DNA from: Rhabdornis inornatus
Taxonomy: Eukaryota; Chordata; Aves; Passeriformes; Rhabdornithidae
Assembly (NCBI GenBank): GCA_013397075.1
Contig: VWZS01005930.1
Span: 62,579 to 126,578, forward strand
Length of the DNA stretch: 64,000 nucleotides
Reading direction: 5' to 3'
Shown here piece by piece: positions 25,137 through 35,303 of this stretch (position 1 is the stretch's first letter; every line of letters starts with the position of its first letter). The translations under genes were made by a program, and so were the position numbers. The notes beneath the pieces were generated by a model. That model was not told where the DNA came from. It saw only the letters and a list, made by a program, of their open reading frames with translations, and ran no database searches.

Positions 25137-25334
25137 AGACTAAATTCTGAGGGGTCTATGGAACAAATTAATGCACTGAATTATGCTCTGGAAGCTTGGT
25201 GGGAGGTACAGAGTATCTTGCCTTTGAGAGGAAGGCAGCTGTGACAGGAGGTCACTTGCTGTATGATACTTGAGGTTGATGATACATGCTTGCAGGAGTG
25301 GTTTTTTAGAACAGCAGGCCACAAACTACTGTGA

Positions 25335-25388
25335 TTCTACCCAATATTGGACTGCAAATGCTGTGTCAAATTCCGATATTGGGTAGAA
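25335..25388 (+). repeat. 16-bp inverted repeat (hairpin) in the MFSD14B 3' UTR
   Basis: The arm TTCTACCCAATATTGG (25335-25350) pairs with CCGATATTGGGTAGAA (25373-25388) over all 16 positions, 15 Watson-Crick and one G-U, around a 22-base loop. In the message this would be a stable stem. It could be a small remnant of an inverted-repeat transposon, an RNA structure or a microRNA-like hairpin. The stem is shorter than usual for a pre-miRNA. Confidence 0.8.
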
Positions 25389-26267
25389 ACCTGAATATAG
25401 AGACAGAATTTTTTAAAAGTTTGAACGTTTAGTTCCCAAAATTGCAAGGTAATGCAAAATAAACAGGTTTGAGCCAGAACAGTTTCTGCCATCACTATGA
25501 TAGGTTGTTTTGAATTTCTTATGCCTTTTCTTGCATCTATGCCACTTGCAGTCTTCATGGTATGGGAGGCACTGATCTCTTTGTAGTTTTGCTACCTGAA
25601 TAGCAGTTATCAATGAAATTCTCAAATATTATTTACTAACAAGAAGTCCAGTAGTTACCAGAAAGGGGTAATGAAATTGAGATGGCAGAATTCTGAATGT
25701 GTGTGATCACACGTGACAGTAGTTACCCATAAATGAAGGTCATACAGAAACCCTAAAACACACATTATGGAATAATCACTTTTGTGCAGTTAAAACAAGT
25801 CCAGATGGCACCCAAGAACCAGGTCCCATTAATGTTTTGCTTATAAAAAGTAGAATTTTAATTTTAAAATTAACAGTGTCAGAAATACAGACACTTCTGA
25901 TTGGTGCCAGAGTACTTGACACCAAAATATATATGTATGTACTGCATTTTGTCACTTTATCTATCATATAAACTACTTTTTCCTATTAATTCCTTTCACC
26001 GCTGCCTTAACTGCTTCTTAGTGTTCAGTTATTAATCATATTCAGCCTTCATATCACTGTCTTACCTGCTGAATATCATGGATATATTCATATCATTTTT
26101 TTTTCTAAAAGATGCTTCAAAGGAGTTATGAATTGTAACAAATGTGCTGATTTTTAGAGACATTTTATAAAAAAGAGATTTATATGTATTTTGCTGCGGT
26201 GTAAATGGACTATTAAACTCAACTTTGATAAAGTACTCCTATGAATGTTTTATATGTATGCAATATA

Positions 26268-26275
26268 TGTAGATA
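26268..26275 (+). promoter_or_regulatory. Pumilio-type motif TGTAGATA in the 3' UTR
   Basis: This matches the UGUANAUA consensus bound by Pumilio proteins. One such 8-mer in 1.4 kb of AT-rich sequence can arise by chance, so it is only a candidate. Confidence 0.3.
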
Positions 26276-26504
26276 TTTGTAAGGAGTTTTAATTTTTCCA
26301 GATGGGGTGCTGTGTAAATCATGTATTTATAAATGTAATGAGGGTACAGACAGTTATACAACAGTTAGTTTTTTAAAAGGATTGTGTATAGACTGAACAA
26401 ATTTTAAAAATATGTATTTTGAAACTTGTTCCATGTTGAGCACAGCTAAGAAACCTTTTGTACCATGTAGGTTGGTTTTTAAGTTAATAAGCTTCCTAAT
26501 GCAT

Positions 26505-26510
26505 AATAAA
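26505..26510 (+). promoter_or_regulatory. Main poly(A) signal of MFSD14B (candidate)
   Basis: This is a canonical AATAAA about 1.37 kb after the stop codon. A GT-rich stretch (gtaagtgtgtgttctt) begins about 40 bases downstream, as expected for a CstF-binding element. It is the best placed signal of those seen. Confidence 0.65.
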
Positions 26511-26530
26511 TATAAATATTAAGCTTTCTA

Positions 26531-27054
26531 GGTTTCATGAGTAAGTGTGTGTTCTTCCAGGTTCACTGTTGTGCCTTCACTGCATCAGAACAGAAGTGGG
26601 TTTATCCTAGTATTGGATGACCGTACCCAAATTCCTGTTGTGTTGTGTGTGTGTCATCAAGAATGATGAAAAGCATGCTCTGCTTAGAAATTCCTTCGGT
26701 ACCTGACATGGTATCCACTGGGGTGGAGAAGTGGAGAATGAAAGTAAAAAAACCCATGAGAATAATTTCTGATCTGAACGGTATTGCAGAATTAGTAGTC
26801 TTTTTTCTGAGGATGCTTAGGTGGCTGTTTTTCTTTGAATTTCTTGCAGTTCAAACCTGGGTTTTTATGCTGGATAATTTTTTTTTTTTGCTGCAGGCCA
26901 GACTGCAGTTGGGTAGGTTTTGCATGATCCCAGCTTAGAATGTCTTAAACTTGATATGTAGAATAAAATACAGTATGTTAATGTTACAAGTAGTGGTTGT
27001 CAAATTTATTAGTGTTTGTAGTATCCCAGCAATGGATCAGATTTTTGAAGTAGA
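26531..27054. other. Intergenic sequence just after MFSD14B
   Basis: About 0.5 kb of AT-rich sequence with a short GT tract near 26641 and the second AATAAA at 26962. A 97-codon open frame (26645-26938) has no recognisable features. It may be 3' UTR if the distal poly(A) site is used. Confidence 0.6.
26962..26967 (+). promoter_or_regulatory. Alternative distal poly(A) signal (candidate)
   Basis: This is a second canonical AATAAA with a GT-rich stretch (gtagtggttgt) about 20 bases downstream. It would lengthen the 3' UTR by about 450 bases and still end before the first downstream CR1. Only transcript data can tell whether it is used. Confidence 0.35.
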
Positions 27055-27527
27055 ATCTCAGAATCACAGAATGGTTGGAAGGGACCTTTAAAGAGTATGG
27101 GACAGGGACATCTTTTACTCGAGCTGGTTGCTCAGAGCCACCTGTCCAACTGGACCTTGAACATTTCCAGGACTTCCAGGAATGGGGCATCCATAGCTTC
27201 TCTGGACAACCTCTGACAGTGCCTCACCACACTTCTTGTAGACATTTTCTTCCCTATGTCCAATCTAAACTTAACCCTTTTCATTTTAAAACTGTTATCC
27301 TGTCACTACATGCCCTAGGGAAGTGCCGCCTCCTTTCCTACCAGCCTTTTTTATATATTGAAGGGCTTCAATATATAAAAAGAGCCTTCTTTTCTGCTGG
27401 TTGAACAACCCCAGCTCTCTCAGTATGTCTTCACAGGAGACGTGCTCCAGTCGTCCAATCATCTTTGTGGCCTCCTCACTCCAACACATCTATGGTTTCC
27501 TGTGCTGGGGAATCCAGAGCTGGATAC
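27055..27527 (-). mobile_element. CR1 LINE 3' fragment with a fold-back palindrome
   Basis: The left end shows the CR1 terminal motif (AGAATCACAGAATGG) followed by the standard GTTGGAAGGGACC. The rest follows the CR1 3' UTR in reverse, up to the CCAGAGCTGG box, where it stops at an A-rich run. Inside lies a near-perfect 34-bp palindrome (27348-27381) that replaces normal CR1 sequence. Confidence 0.9.
27348..27381. repeat. 34-bp palindrome inside the CR1
   Basis: TTTTTATATATTGAAG (27348-27363) is followed by GG and the exact reverse complement CTTCAATATATAAAAA (27366-27381). The left arm through TTGAAGGGCT matches ordinary CR1 sequence; the right arm is an inverted copy. This fits a local fold-back or template-switch event during replication. 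Confidence 0.9.
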
Positions 27528-28043
27528 AAAAAAAAAATATTTTAAGCATGCACCCTTACTCTATATAGATTATTATATGTTCTACTCTGCTAATTAAGTG
27601 CATGATAAAAATGTAAAAAGGTAAGCTATAGATTCGATAAACAGTTTTCAAATATTTTTGACTAGTGGTAAGTAGTTTTCTGTTCCCAGTAGAAAATGAG
27701 TAAATGATGCTCAGAAATACCTGATGCCTCACTATTTTTAGAAATTTTTGTTCACCAATTTGGTACAGGCATTCAAATATTTGGTTCTAAGTTCAATTTA
27801 TCTTGATTTTAAACTTTAGTATCTATTAGTATCTAAAGTAAACTTTAATATTTGTTTTTAATATCTATCATTACTGAAAAAGATGCCTCACATAGATATT
27901 GATCCAAATGGAAAGTGTGTCGAAGGTTGTGCTTAATAAATCATGATGCTCGTTTTTCAGTCCTGCCCAATACTTATGCAAAGGTGTATTAATATTCAGG
28001 TTAATACTCAACTAGTGAGTTTCCATTTTCCCTGATGTCAGTT
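27528..28043. other. AT-rich intergenic sequence
   Basis: About 0.5 kb with no open frame of note. It may contain the eroded 3' end of the hAT relic to its right, but I could not follow the transposase similarity here. Confidence 0.5.
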
Positions 28044-28760
28044 TCAATTAGTTTGCAAATTCAGTTGGATTTGCAAAGTAGTTGAAAGGTCTTGAATTTT
28101 TGTGTTGTTAACAAATGGATTGAAAAACTTCCCTCTGGAAGATTTTTTAAAATGGTTTAGAAAGTTACTTCCCTGTACAAGTGTAGAGATAGTAGAGGTT
28201 TTTATAGGTGACACTTCTGCACTTCTTTTTATAAAAAAATTTAATGATGATGGAAATATTTTCAAACTTCTGTTTCCAAAATGCTCCCTCCGTACAGTAA
28301 ATTTATTTTAAACAAAAATTTTCTTGCTCATTGTAAGAACAATATCTTTAAGAGACATGTTAAATGTTTTTATTTTTCAAAAATATTAGCATAGTACTAT
28401 CACAGAAAAGGTCAGGAGATGCAGAACAATAGGTTTTCTTTCTGTGAAACAAAAATGTAAGTTTGACATGGGATAACCAGTGAACCCCTGTAGTATAAAA
28501 GACTTTCATGATAACCCCCCATCTGCTTCCAAATTATTGTAAAGATTCCAGTATTTAAAGGTCTCATTTTTATAAAATTAACCACATTGATACATTGAAA
28601 ACAATGTAGGACTTTGTGTGCTTTTGTCTCCAGTTTATTTGTTGCACTAGCTTGCCCATGAGTGATCCAGTGAATGAATTTCACTCTTGCTGTAACCTTA
28701 TCCTTAGATCCTTTTTTTATTCTATTCAGAGCAGCCACTTCATCAGTGGTTACCCTGGGA
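28044..28760 (-). pseudogene. Degenerate hAT-superfamily transposase (Charlie/ZBED-like) fossil
   Basis: The minus-strand frames, read right to left, follow the order of hAT transposases of the type found in ZBED5, FAM200 and GTF2IRD2. First comes TTDEVAALNRIKKGS (compare TTDGAxAMxGxxxG). Next comes a decayed H-x-x-x-H-x-x-A segment, then NVVNFIKMRPLNTGIF (compare VxxVNFIKxRPLNSRLF) and MGGYHESLLYY (compare MGxEHxxLLLHTEV). After a frameshift there is HWLSHVK (compare RWLSRGK), and finally NPFVNN with LSTTLQIQL in 28044-28265. Stops and frameshifts break it, so it is non-functional. It is either an old DNA transposon or a dead copy of a domesticated hAT gene. The comparison is from memory, not an alignment. 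Confidence 0.68.
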
Positions 28761-31700
28761 CAGATTTTTCACAAAACAGAATTTTTAATAAAGAAACGGT
28801 TTACTGTTGAGCATTACATCTTTTTGTTAGGGATTGACAAAAAAGTTGCTCTTTATGTACTTTTTCATGTTAAAAAATCTAGCAAGTACCATAAACTGAG
28901 ACAGGTTAGGAACACTTGTAGTTTCAAATTTTCCACAACACATAGCTTGTTCTATGAAATGTTTTCTATGAAATTTGTGAAATACTGTGTTGAATACCAC
29001 AGGACTTTAAACATTGCTGAAAAAACTTTAAAACGTTCTTCATGTCCTGGATGGCTAGTTTGTTAATGCTCTGTTAGTGCTTGTGGCTCCATACTATTGT
29101 TAGCTAATGCCTAAAGGTACAATATACACTCAAAAAGAGGTTCATTGTTAGCAATAACACTTGTAAATTTGTATTTCAAATACTTACCTTGATAGTTTTC
29201 AATTTTTTGGCCAACTTTTTCTCAAATCTAACTACATTGTTAGTGATATTACCAAGCAAAGTGGTTGATGAAGGACTTGGACTAGGAGCAGAAGTAGCTC
29301 CTCTGCGATTTGTCTGTTTGTGCTTCTATGTTTTGTGTTACCTTGAATCTGCAGGGTTTTTTCCCAGAACCTTTTTGAGAGACCATGTCATTTTGTGAGG
29401 GTTAGTTTAGTTGGAAATAGGTAATATGGTCCATAGATCCACTTAACTGGGCATATGTAAATTTCAATATGTCAATACACTGAAAGAATGAGCGAGGGTG
29501 TCACAGTCAACTCCCTTTTGCATTGTGAAGCACCCACTCTTCCTCAAGGATACCTTGTGTGCTGTCTACCTCAAGTGTGACTATCTGGCATACACACCAG
29601 ATGAGCATGCAGTGTCAAGACATGCATTAGTAAAATAGTAATTATTTCTTAATGCTTTTAGGTTGTAAATAGAATACTTTTATTTTAGGTGAAAAATCAA
29701 CAATAACTAATACTTTCCTCTTTGTACCCCTGAGGTGCTTAACCTGCAGATAGGAGACCATTGCTCCAGAGCATATTTTACTGCAATGTAAGAACATGCA
29801 GAAAAAATAAGACACTGCCTCACTTCTTCAGGGTGGTAATGGGCATGCTTCTTTGGGGCAGCTGCTGGTCTCTGTTTGCATTGAGCTGTTCTGATCCAGA
29901 GAAACAAAGTTCTAGTTGTTTCAATGCAATTTACCTCTCTTGTTTTTTTTAAATTTTGTTTTTTCAGAAGAAATCTTCCCCCTGCACCAAAGAAAAGCAG
30001 GGAAAGACATGATGAATAACAGTACAAAGATCGGGAAAACTACTTGGGAAACTTCTTTCCTTTTTTTCTGTCCTCAGAGATTTTACTGTGCTGTGTACAT
30101 GCATGTATCATGAAAATATGATGCTAGTGTATTTTGATTATAATATAGTAGAAGATCATAACAAAACCTGTGATAAATAAATCTATGACTTAGATTGTTT
30201 TATTAAGCATGTTAAGCCATCTGTTATATATATTAGCATTAATATGTCCCCTAACAAGATGAGAATTCGATTTAAAACATTTAAAATTTTTGGTCATACT
30301 TTTTTGTTGTGGTCCAAAAGCTTTCACTTAGATGACCTTCTAAACTGAGTTGGCTAACCTGAGACACTCCTAGTCAGGCTGAAAAAGTTGGTAAACCAGG
30401 ATGAGTAGATCAGCATAATAGCCTGTTTCTTATGAGATTGAGGAAACTGAGAATAACTTCTAGTCCTCTGTTTAGTGGCGTGCTGTCTCATGGGTTCCAT
30501 CTCAGGAGCTTGGTGGTGAGATTGATCTAGGAGTAAAATCTTGAATCCAGCATGTGTAAAGAACTAAATTAAATCAGTTTTTATTTCCTAGACAATTTCT
30601 CTTGAGCTAGTCTTACAGAAAATAAGGTGCTGTTTGTCTTCTCTCATTGCCTAAAAAGAATAGTCTTGCTCTGTTTTCTAAGAGAACACTGCAGTAAGAG
30701 AGTGGAAGATGATGGGCAAGGTTCAGGGTACAGTCCCAGGCTAGCACTGCTACTCTGCTGCCCTTGCAGTCTGTTTTCTGTTGCTATAAAAGTGCCTTTA
30801 TGTATTGCATTTTCAGCACTATCACCTTAAAGCAAATGTGTTAAAATTCTTCCTTAATTTGAAAGTAAATGCTGCATCACCAGCTGAATCTCTGAAAAGT
30901 ACAGAGCTGCATGATTTAAGTGCAATCGACTGCATTACGTGTTAGCAGTTTGGAAGTCAGTATTTTTTATAGTCCTTTTTTTCTGTTGACATGAAAAAAT
31001 GGCCACTTCTGATTGCATACCCCAGTGAGAACTTTGGCTTATGGATTTCAGAAAATTGCTTGTATCTGAAGTGTCCCTTAACTAATGCCTGATGTATACC
31101 TTAATGCTTATGTGTCAATATAATTGTGTAAGAAACAGACTGTAAAGAAAAGTGTGCTGCTAGCTCTTCTCATCTGAATGTAGGCAAAAAGCTGCTCAGC
31201 AGGACCTTATTTAATGATGATGCAAGAAAAACTGGCGGTGAATAACAGGTAGGCAACATCATTCATGACAAATTGCTTTTCTACACATCTGGAAAGTGTT
31301 GATCTTGAAAACTTTGCAGTGGTTGTATTGTTTTGTCCAGAAAAGCTGTTTTATAGGAAGTTTTTCTTCTATAGGCAATTTTTTCCCTTTCTCCTCCTCC
31401 AGTTTTGATGAAGAGTATTTTTAAGCATATTTTACACTTTGCAGCAAAATACTGCAGTCTTTTCTGAAAGTCCTAATGTGTTCTCTTTTCTAAGATAAAC
31501 TTAATCATATATGGGGGTGTCTGCTTTATCATATGCAGACACCATTTTTGATAACTTGATGCCATTTCTCAGTGCAGTGATTCCTCTGAAAAGCAGTGAA
31601 GGGGGAAAAAAATCAAAACATGACAAAATTGTTCTAGTAACAGACTGAAGTGTTAAGCACTGAAGAAGAAAATTAAACATGCAGGTCTAAGCATCCTTCA

Positions 31701-34700
31701 TGTTGCTTAAAGCCCAACAGCAGCTTTTTCTTGCTGTCTTACTTATTTATGCCTGCATAATAAACAAAATATTTTTTTTCATCATTGGTGTCATCTCTAA
31801 CTGGCTTATAAATAGCTGAAACATCAAACTTGCCCAGCTACCTAGTCGTAGTATGCTTTGTGCTCATGCTTAAATGCATTGGGAATGTTAATTCAATGCA
31901 GCTAGTGGTTTCAGAAAATTTGAAACATGTATTTAAGTAGAGTAGTAGCATATTTTAAGTACAATATTTAAAGATACATTCAAAAGGTGTACATTACATA
32001 ATTTTTAACACTGGAAGAAAAATAAAACTGAAAAGGAAGATTGAGAAATAGAAATATTCACTAGACTATGCCACCTAAAGCTAATTGCATTCTGCGTATC
32101 CTTGTCAGACACACGTTTTGACCTCAGAGAGATGTTGCAGGCCTCTTTGCAGTCCTTAGAGGAAAAAGCTGTTTGCAGAGCTGATAATTTGTGACTTTAA
32201 CTGAGTGGTTAAGGATTTAATCTTCTTGAACAATAGATTTCCATTTTTCCTCAAGAAGTAAGCTTTCCCTACCAATGAGTTAGCTTTCATTTTTCAGAAG
32301 ACGTGCTTGGGAAAGCACCTTGGGAAATACAGAGCACTAGAAACTCTTAATGAGCCTGGAACCAAGTAATCAAAATTAAATTCAGATTTTTTTAATTTTT
32401 TTTAGTACAAATTACAAAAAAACAGGAGATGTTGCAAGATCAAGACAAGAACTTAATATTTAGTGGTTCAGAATAATTCTGAAATTATTTGTCTGTGTAT
32501 GAAATGCATCAACAGCACCATAGCTGCCCTTCCTGAAGGTGACAGGAAAGAAAAATGTGATAAAGGTCAGACTGTCAGGCAGCCTATTATGAGCAAAACA
32601 CTTTCCTAGGATAGAGCCTCGCCAAGAGTGGGCTGGTGCCACCTTGACATTACAGCGTCTGTCAAAAGGAAAAACAACTCATGACTCCAGGTAATAACTG
32701 AAGGTAGTAAAAACAACTCATTTGCCCTATTTCTTCCATCTCTAGGGGGAAAAATACATCAAGCTACCATGTAGCAATCATATTAAAAAGTTCTGCACAG
32801 TTGCCTCAAGCTGTTGGTTGAGGTCTTTTACTTTATTATGAAATACACAAAAGTGAAAGCTTATCTCTAAGTTTGTGGAAGGAGCCCATGGTAAATACAT
32901 TTGAATTTATTTGGTTTTATTCAGTGTTGAATGTAGTAATATTTGGAGAAAGAGCAATAAAAATGGAACAGTAAAGATGCCATGTGTACCTTTTGAGGCA
33001 AATGTATTAAATTTTCTTTTAAAATAGCATATTTATTTTTCCCTAATTGCAAAGACTCTAGACTCAACCTAAGAGTTTCAGCTTATCTTACTGTATTTCT
33101 AACATGATTACCAGAAATGCCAACCTACCTAGAGCAGAGTACAAATAGGGTAGTTAAGTGTATTAAAAGTGAATTTGAGATAGCATGGTATTAGGGAAGA
33201 AAGAAAAGAAAAAAAGACAGCATGACTTTCTAACCAATAGAATTTTCAAACCTGATAGAAAACTTCATGAGGTGAGCAAGGTTTATCTGGATAAAGCTAC
33301 ATGAAAGATTAGCACTGGTTGCAGAAGGTTTTGTTAATACCATTTTGATAAAAAGTGTTTTCCTTGAAGACCTAGATTTGAAATGAAATATTTTTGACAC
33401 AACATTGATCAATGATTTCAGCGAAGGTTATATCTGAAACATACCTAGATTTTTGAATTTAAACCTATGAATCAAAAGCTAATAAGAAAATCTGCACAGC
33501 AAATTTGATCTGTGAAAACTGAGAAATGGCCTTCAAAGAAGAGAATTCAACCCCATCTCACATATCCATTTTCCTGATACTTCATGTGCCACAAACTTAC
33601 AGGAAAGAGAGGAAAACTTAGTTCTTTAGACATGGAAGGCTCCAACTGCCACAAGTCTCAGGTGTCCATTTTGCATCTGATTCCAGTAGGATACACTTTC
33701 TTAACTGCAGTGCTGAAAAATTGTCTTTTACTTATTTGTTCATGCTGCAATATTACTTTTGCCCTTAGATGACAATTTTTTTCTGTCCATGCAATTTTGA
33801 GGAGGTTTGTAGCAGTTGGTACATGACAGCTTTTAGCAGCAAATACCCATGCTTTAATTGGACTGTTCAGATGCTTGTTATCAAAGGAATGTTAGTTTGA
33901 TGCTTTCTTGTGTGGCTTTTGTCCTGCATGAAAAGAAAGACCTAAAAGTCCAACGACACAGCGGTCCTGTTCAGAGCATTGAATGTGCTGATCACTTAAA
34001 CTTTAACTGCATCGCTTAAATTGCATTGTTTCTTTACTGCCTAAGTTTATGATGATAATCTCATTGGCAGGAGGAACTGAAAGTTGTCTGTCACTGCTAG
34101 TAGCAGGTGTCTAGATAGCCTACTGTTAATGGTAAAAAATATCAGAAAATCTTGACTTTTGATTTCAGAGTGTTAGCTTTCACATTATGATCTCAAGAGT
34201 ACTGTAAGGTGTCTTTGTAAAAAGATAGTACCACTTTACTCCTGAGAGAAGTTAGTCATAGAAAAAAATCTTAGCTGAGGAAGTAGCACATCCATCCACA
34301 AACCCCAGAGTGGTGTCTGAGTTAGAAAGTGCCTTAAGGTACTGAGCTTCAACTACTTTGGTAAAACATCACAGACACTTCTTGGATGTTAGTCTGAGAC
34401 CTTGTCAGCTCTTTTAGACAATACAACACCTGTGTTATGTGAAAATGATACTGAACTATCTGATAAAATTGTGTCTGGCATCACCCTTAAACTTGAAGCA
34501 CCACTAAAAGTTTTACCAACTGGAAGTAAACGATGCTAAATAAAATAACTCCCAGGACAGACATAGTGAGGTAGTGAAAAGTCCTTGTCTCTTCCAAAAA
34601 TGCCAGAAATCTGAAACCAGTTTCATTAAAGCATCCTGTGGATAGACTTAAAAGTCCTCACCTATTCATGTACAATCTTGTATAGTCTTTTTTGTTCAAG

Positions 34701-35303
34701 TCTTGCAAAAACTTTAGTAAGCTTGAACAGTTTACTTCTGTTTGTGTGCACATTTACCTGGGTTTCATTAACCTGAAAAAAATTTAATTGAATATTTTCC
34801 AAAAATAATCGCCCTCTGTGCAGTAGAAATGTGTTGGCTGAAACAGGTGTTGGGGGTTGGTTTTTTCTTTTTTTTCCCCCTCTCCTCTTTGTCTGGAATT
34901 TTTTACCCTTGACATGCTAAGATGACTAGTGATAGGGGGAGGGGGAGATTCCCTGTCCCTAACAGGTGATGGAAAGTAGAACATGCTCCTGTTTTATAAT
35001 TAAATGTGGCAAGTATCAGGATACCTTTGGCAAGAGTCAACTGTTGTGTTAAATAAGCTTGCAATTGGAAGTAGTCAGATACAGGAGTCATGCCTTTGTG
35101 AGGTTAGATGGTTAAATTATTGAAAAATAAATTGAAACAAAGATAATTAACTTAGAGAATGAAACCAGAAATATTAAGGCTGGTATGACTGAAGTGTTAA
35201 CAGAAGAATGTGTTAAAGCCTTAGAAACAGCCAAGCAAGGGTATGGTATGTGTTAATTGCTACAGAATGCTGTATATAGTTTTTCATTCATATTCCTTGA
35301 TTG
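28761..35303. other. Intergenic AT-rich region, mostly unassigned
   Basis: About 6.5 kb with no repeat or exon that I can name. It may hold the amino-terminal remains of the hAT fossil just right of 28760. A minus-strand open stretch at 29201-29326 ends in a good GTAAGT donor but has no convincing acceptor. A 9-bp inverted repeat lies at 31516-31543. The short open frames here lack recognisable motifs. Confidence 0.55.
31516..31543. repeat. Perfect 9-bp inverted repeat, 10-base loop
   Basis: GGTGTCTGC (31516-31524) and GCAGACACC (31535-31543) flank an AT-rich 10-base loop. The context is intergenic and no function can be assigned. Confidence 0.8.

Larger units (their letters stand above)
25137..26530 (+). 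other. MFSD14B: MFSD14B 3' untranslated region (proposed)
   Basis: This AT-rich stretch follows the stop codon with no repeat that I recognise. It runs to a canonical AATAAA at 26505-26510, followed about 20-45 bases later by a GT-rich element, which together make a good cleavage site near 26525-26535. An earlier AATAAA at 25458-25463 and a later one at 26962-26967 could give shorter or longer messages. A 16-bp-stem hairpin lies at 25335-25388 and a Pumilio-type site at 26268-26275. Confidence 0.7.

Noticed and set aside
28674..29066. 130-codon plus-strand open frame
   Set aside because: Its left part is antisense to the hAT fossil, and it has no motif of its own.
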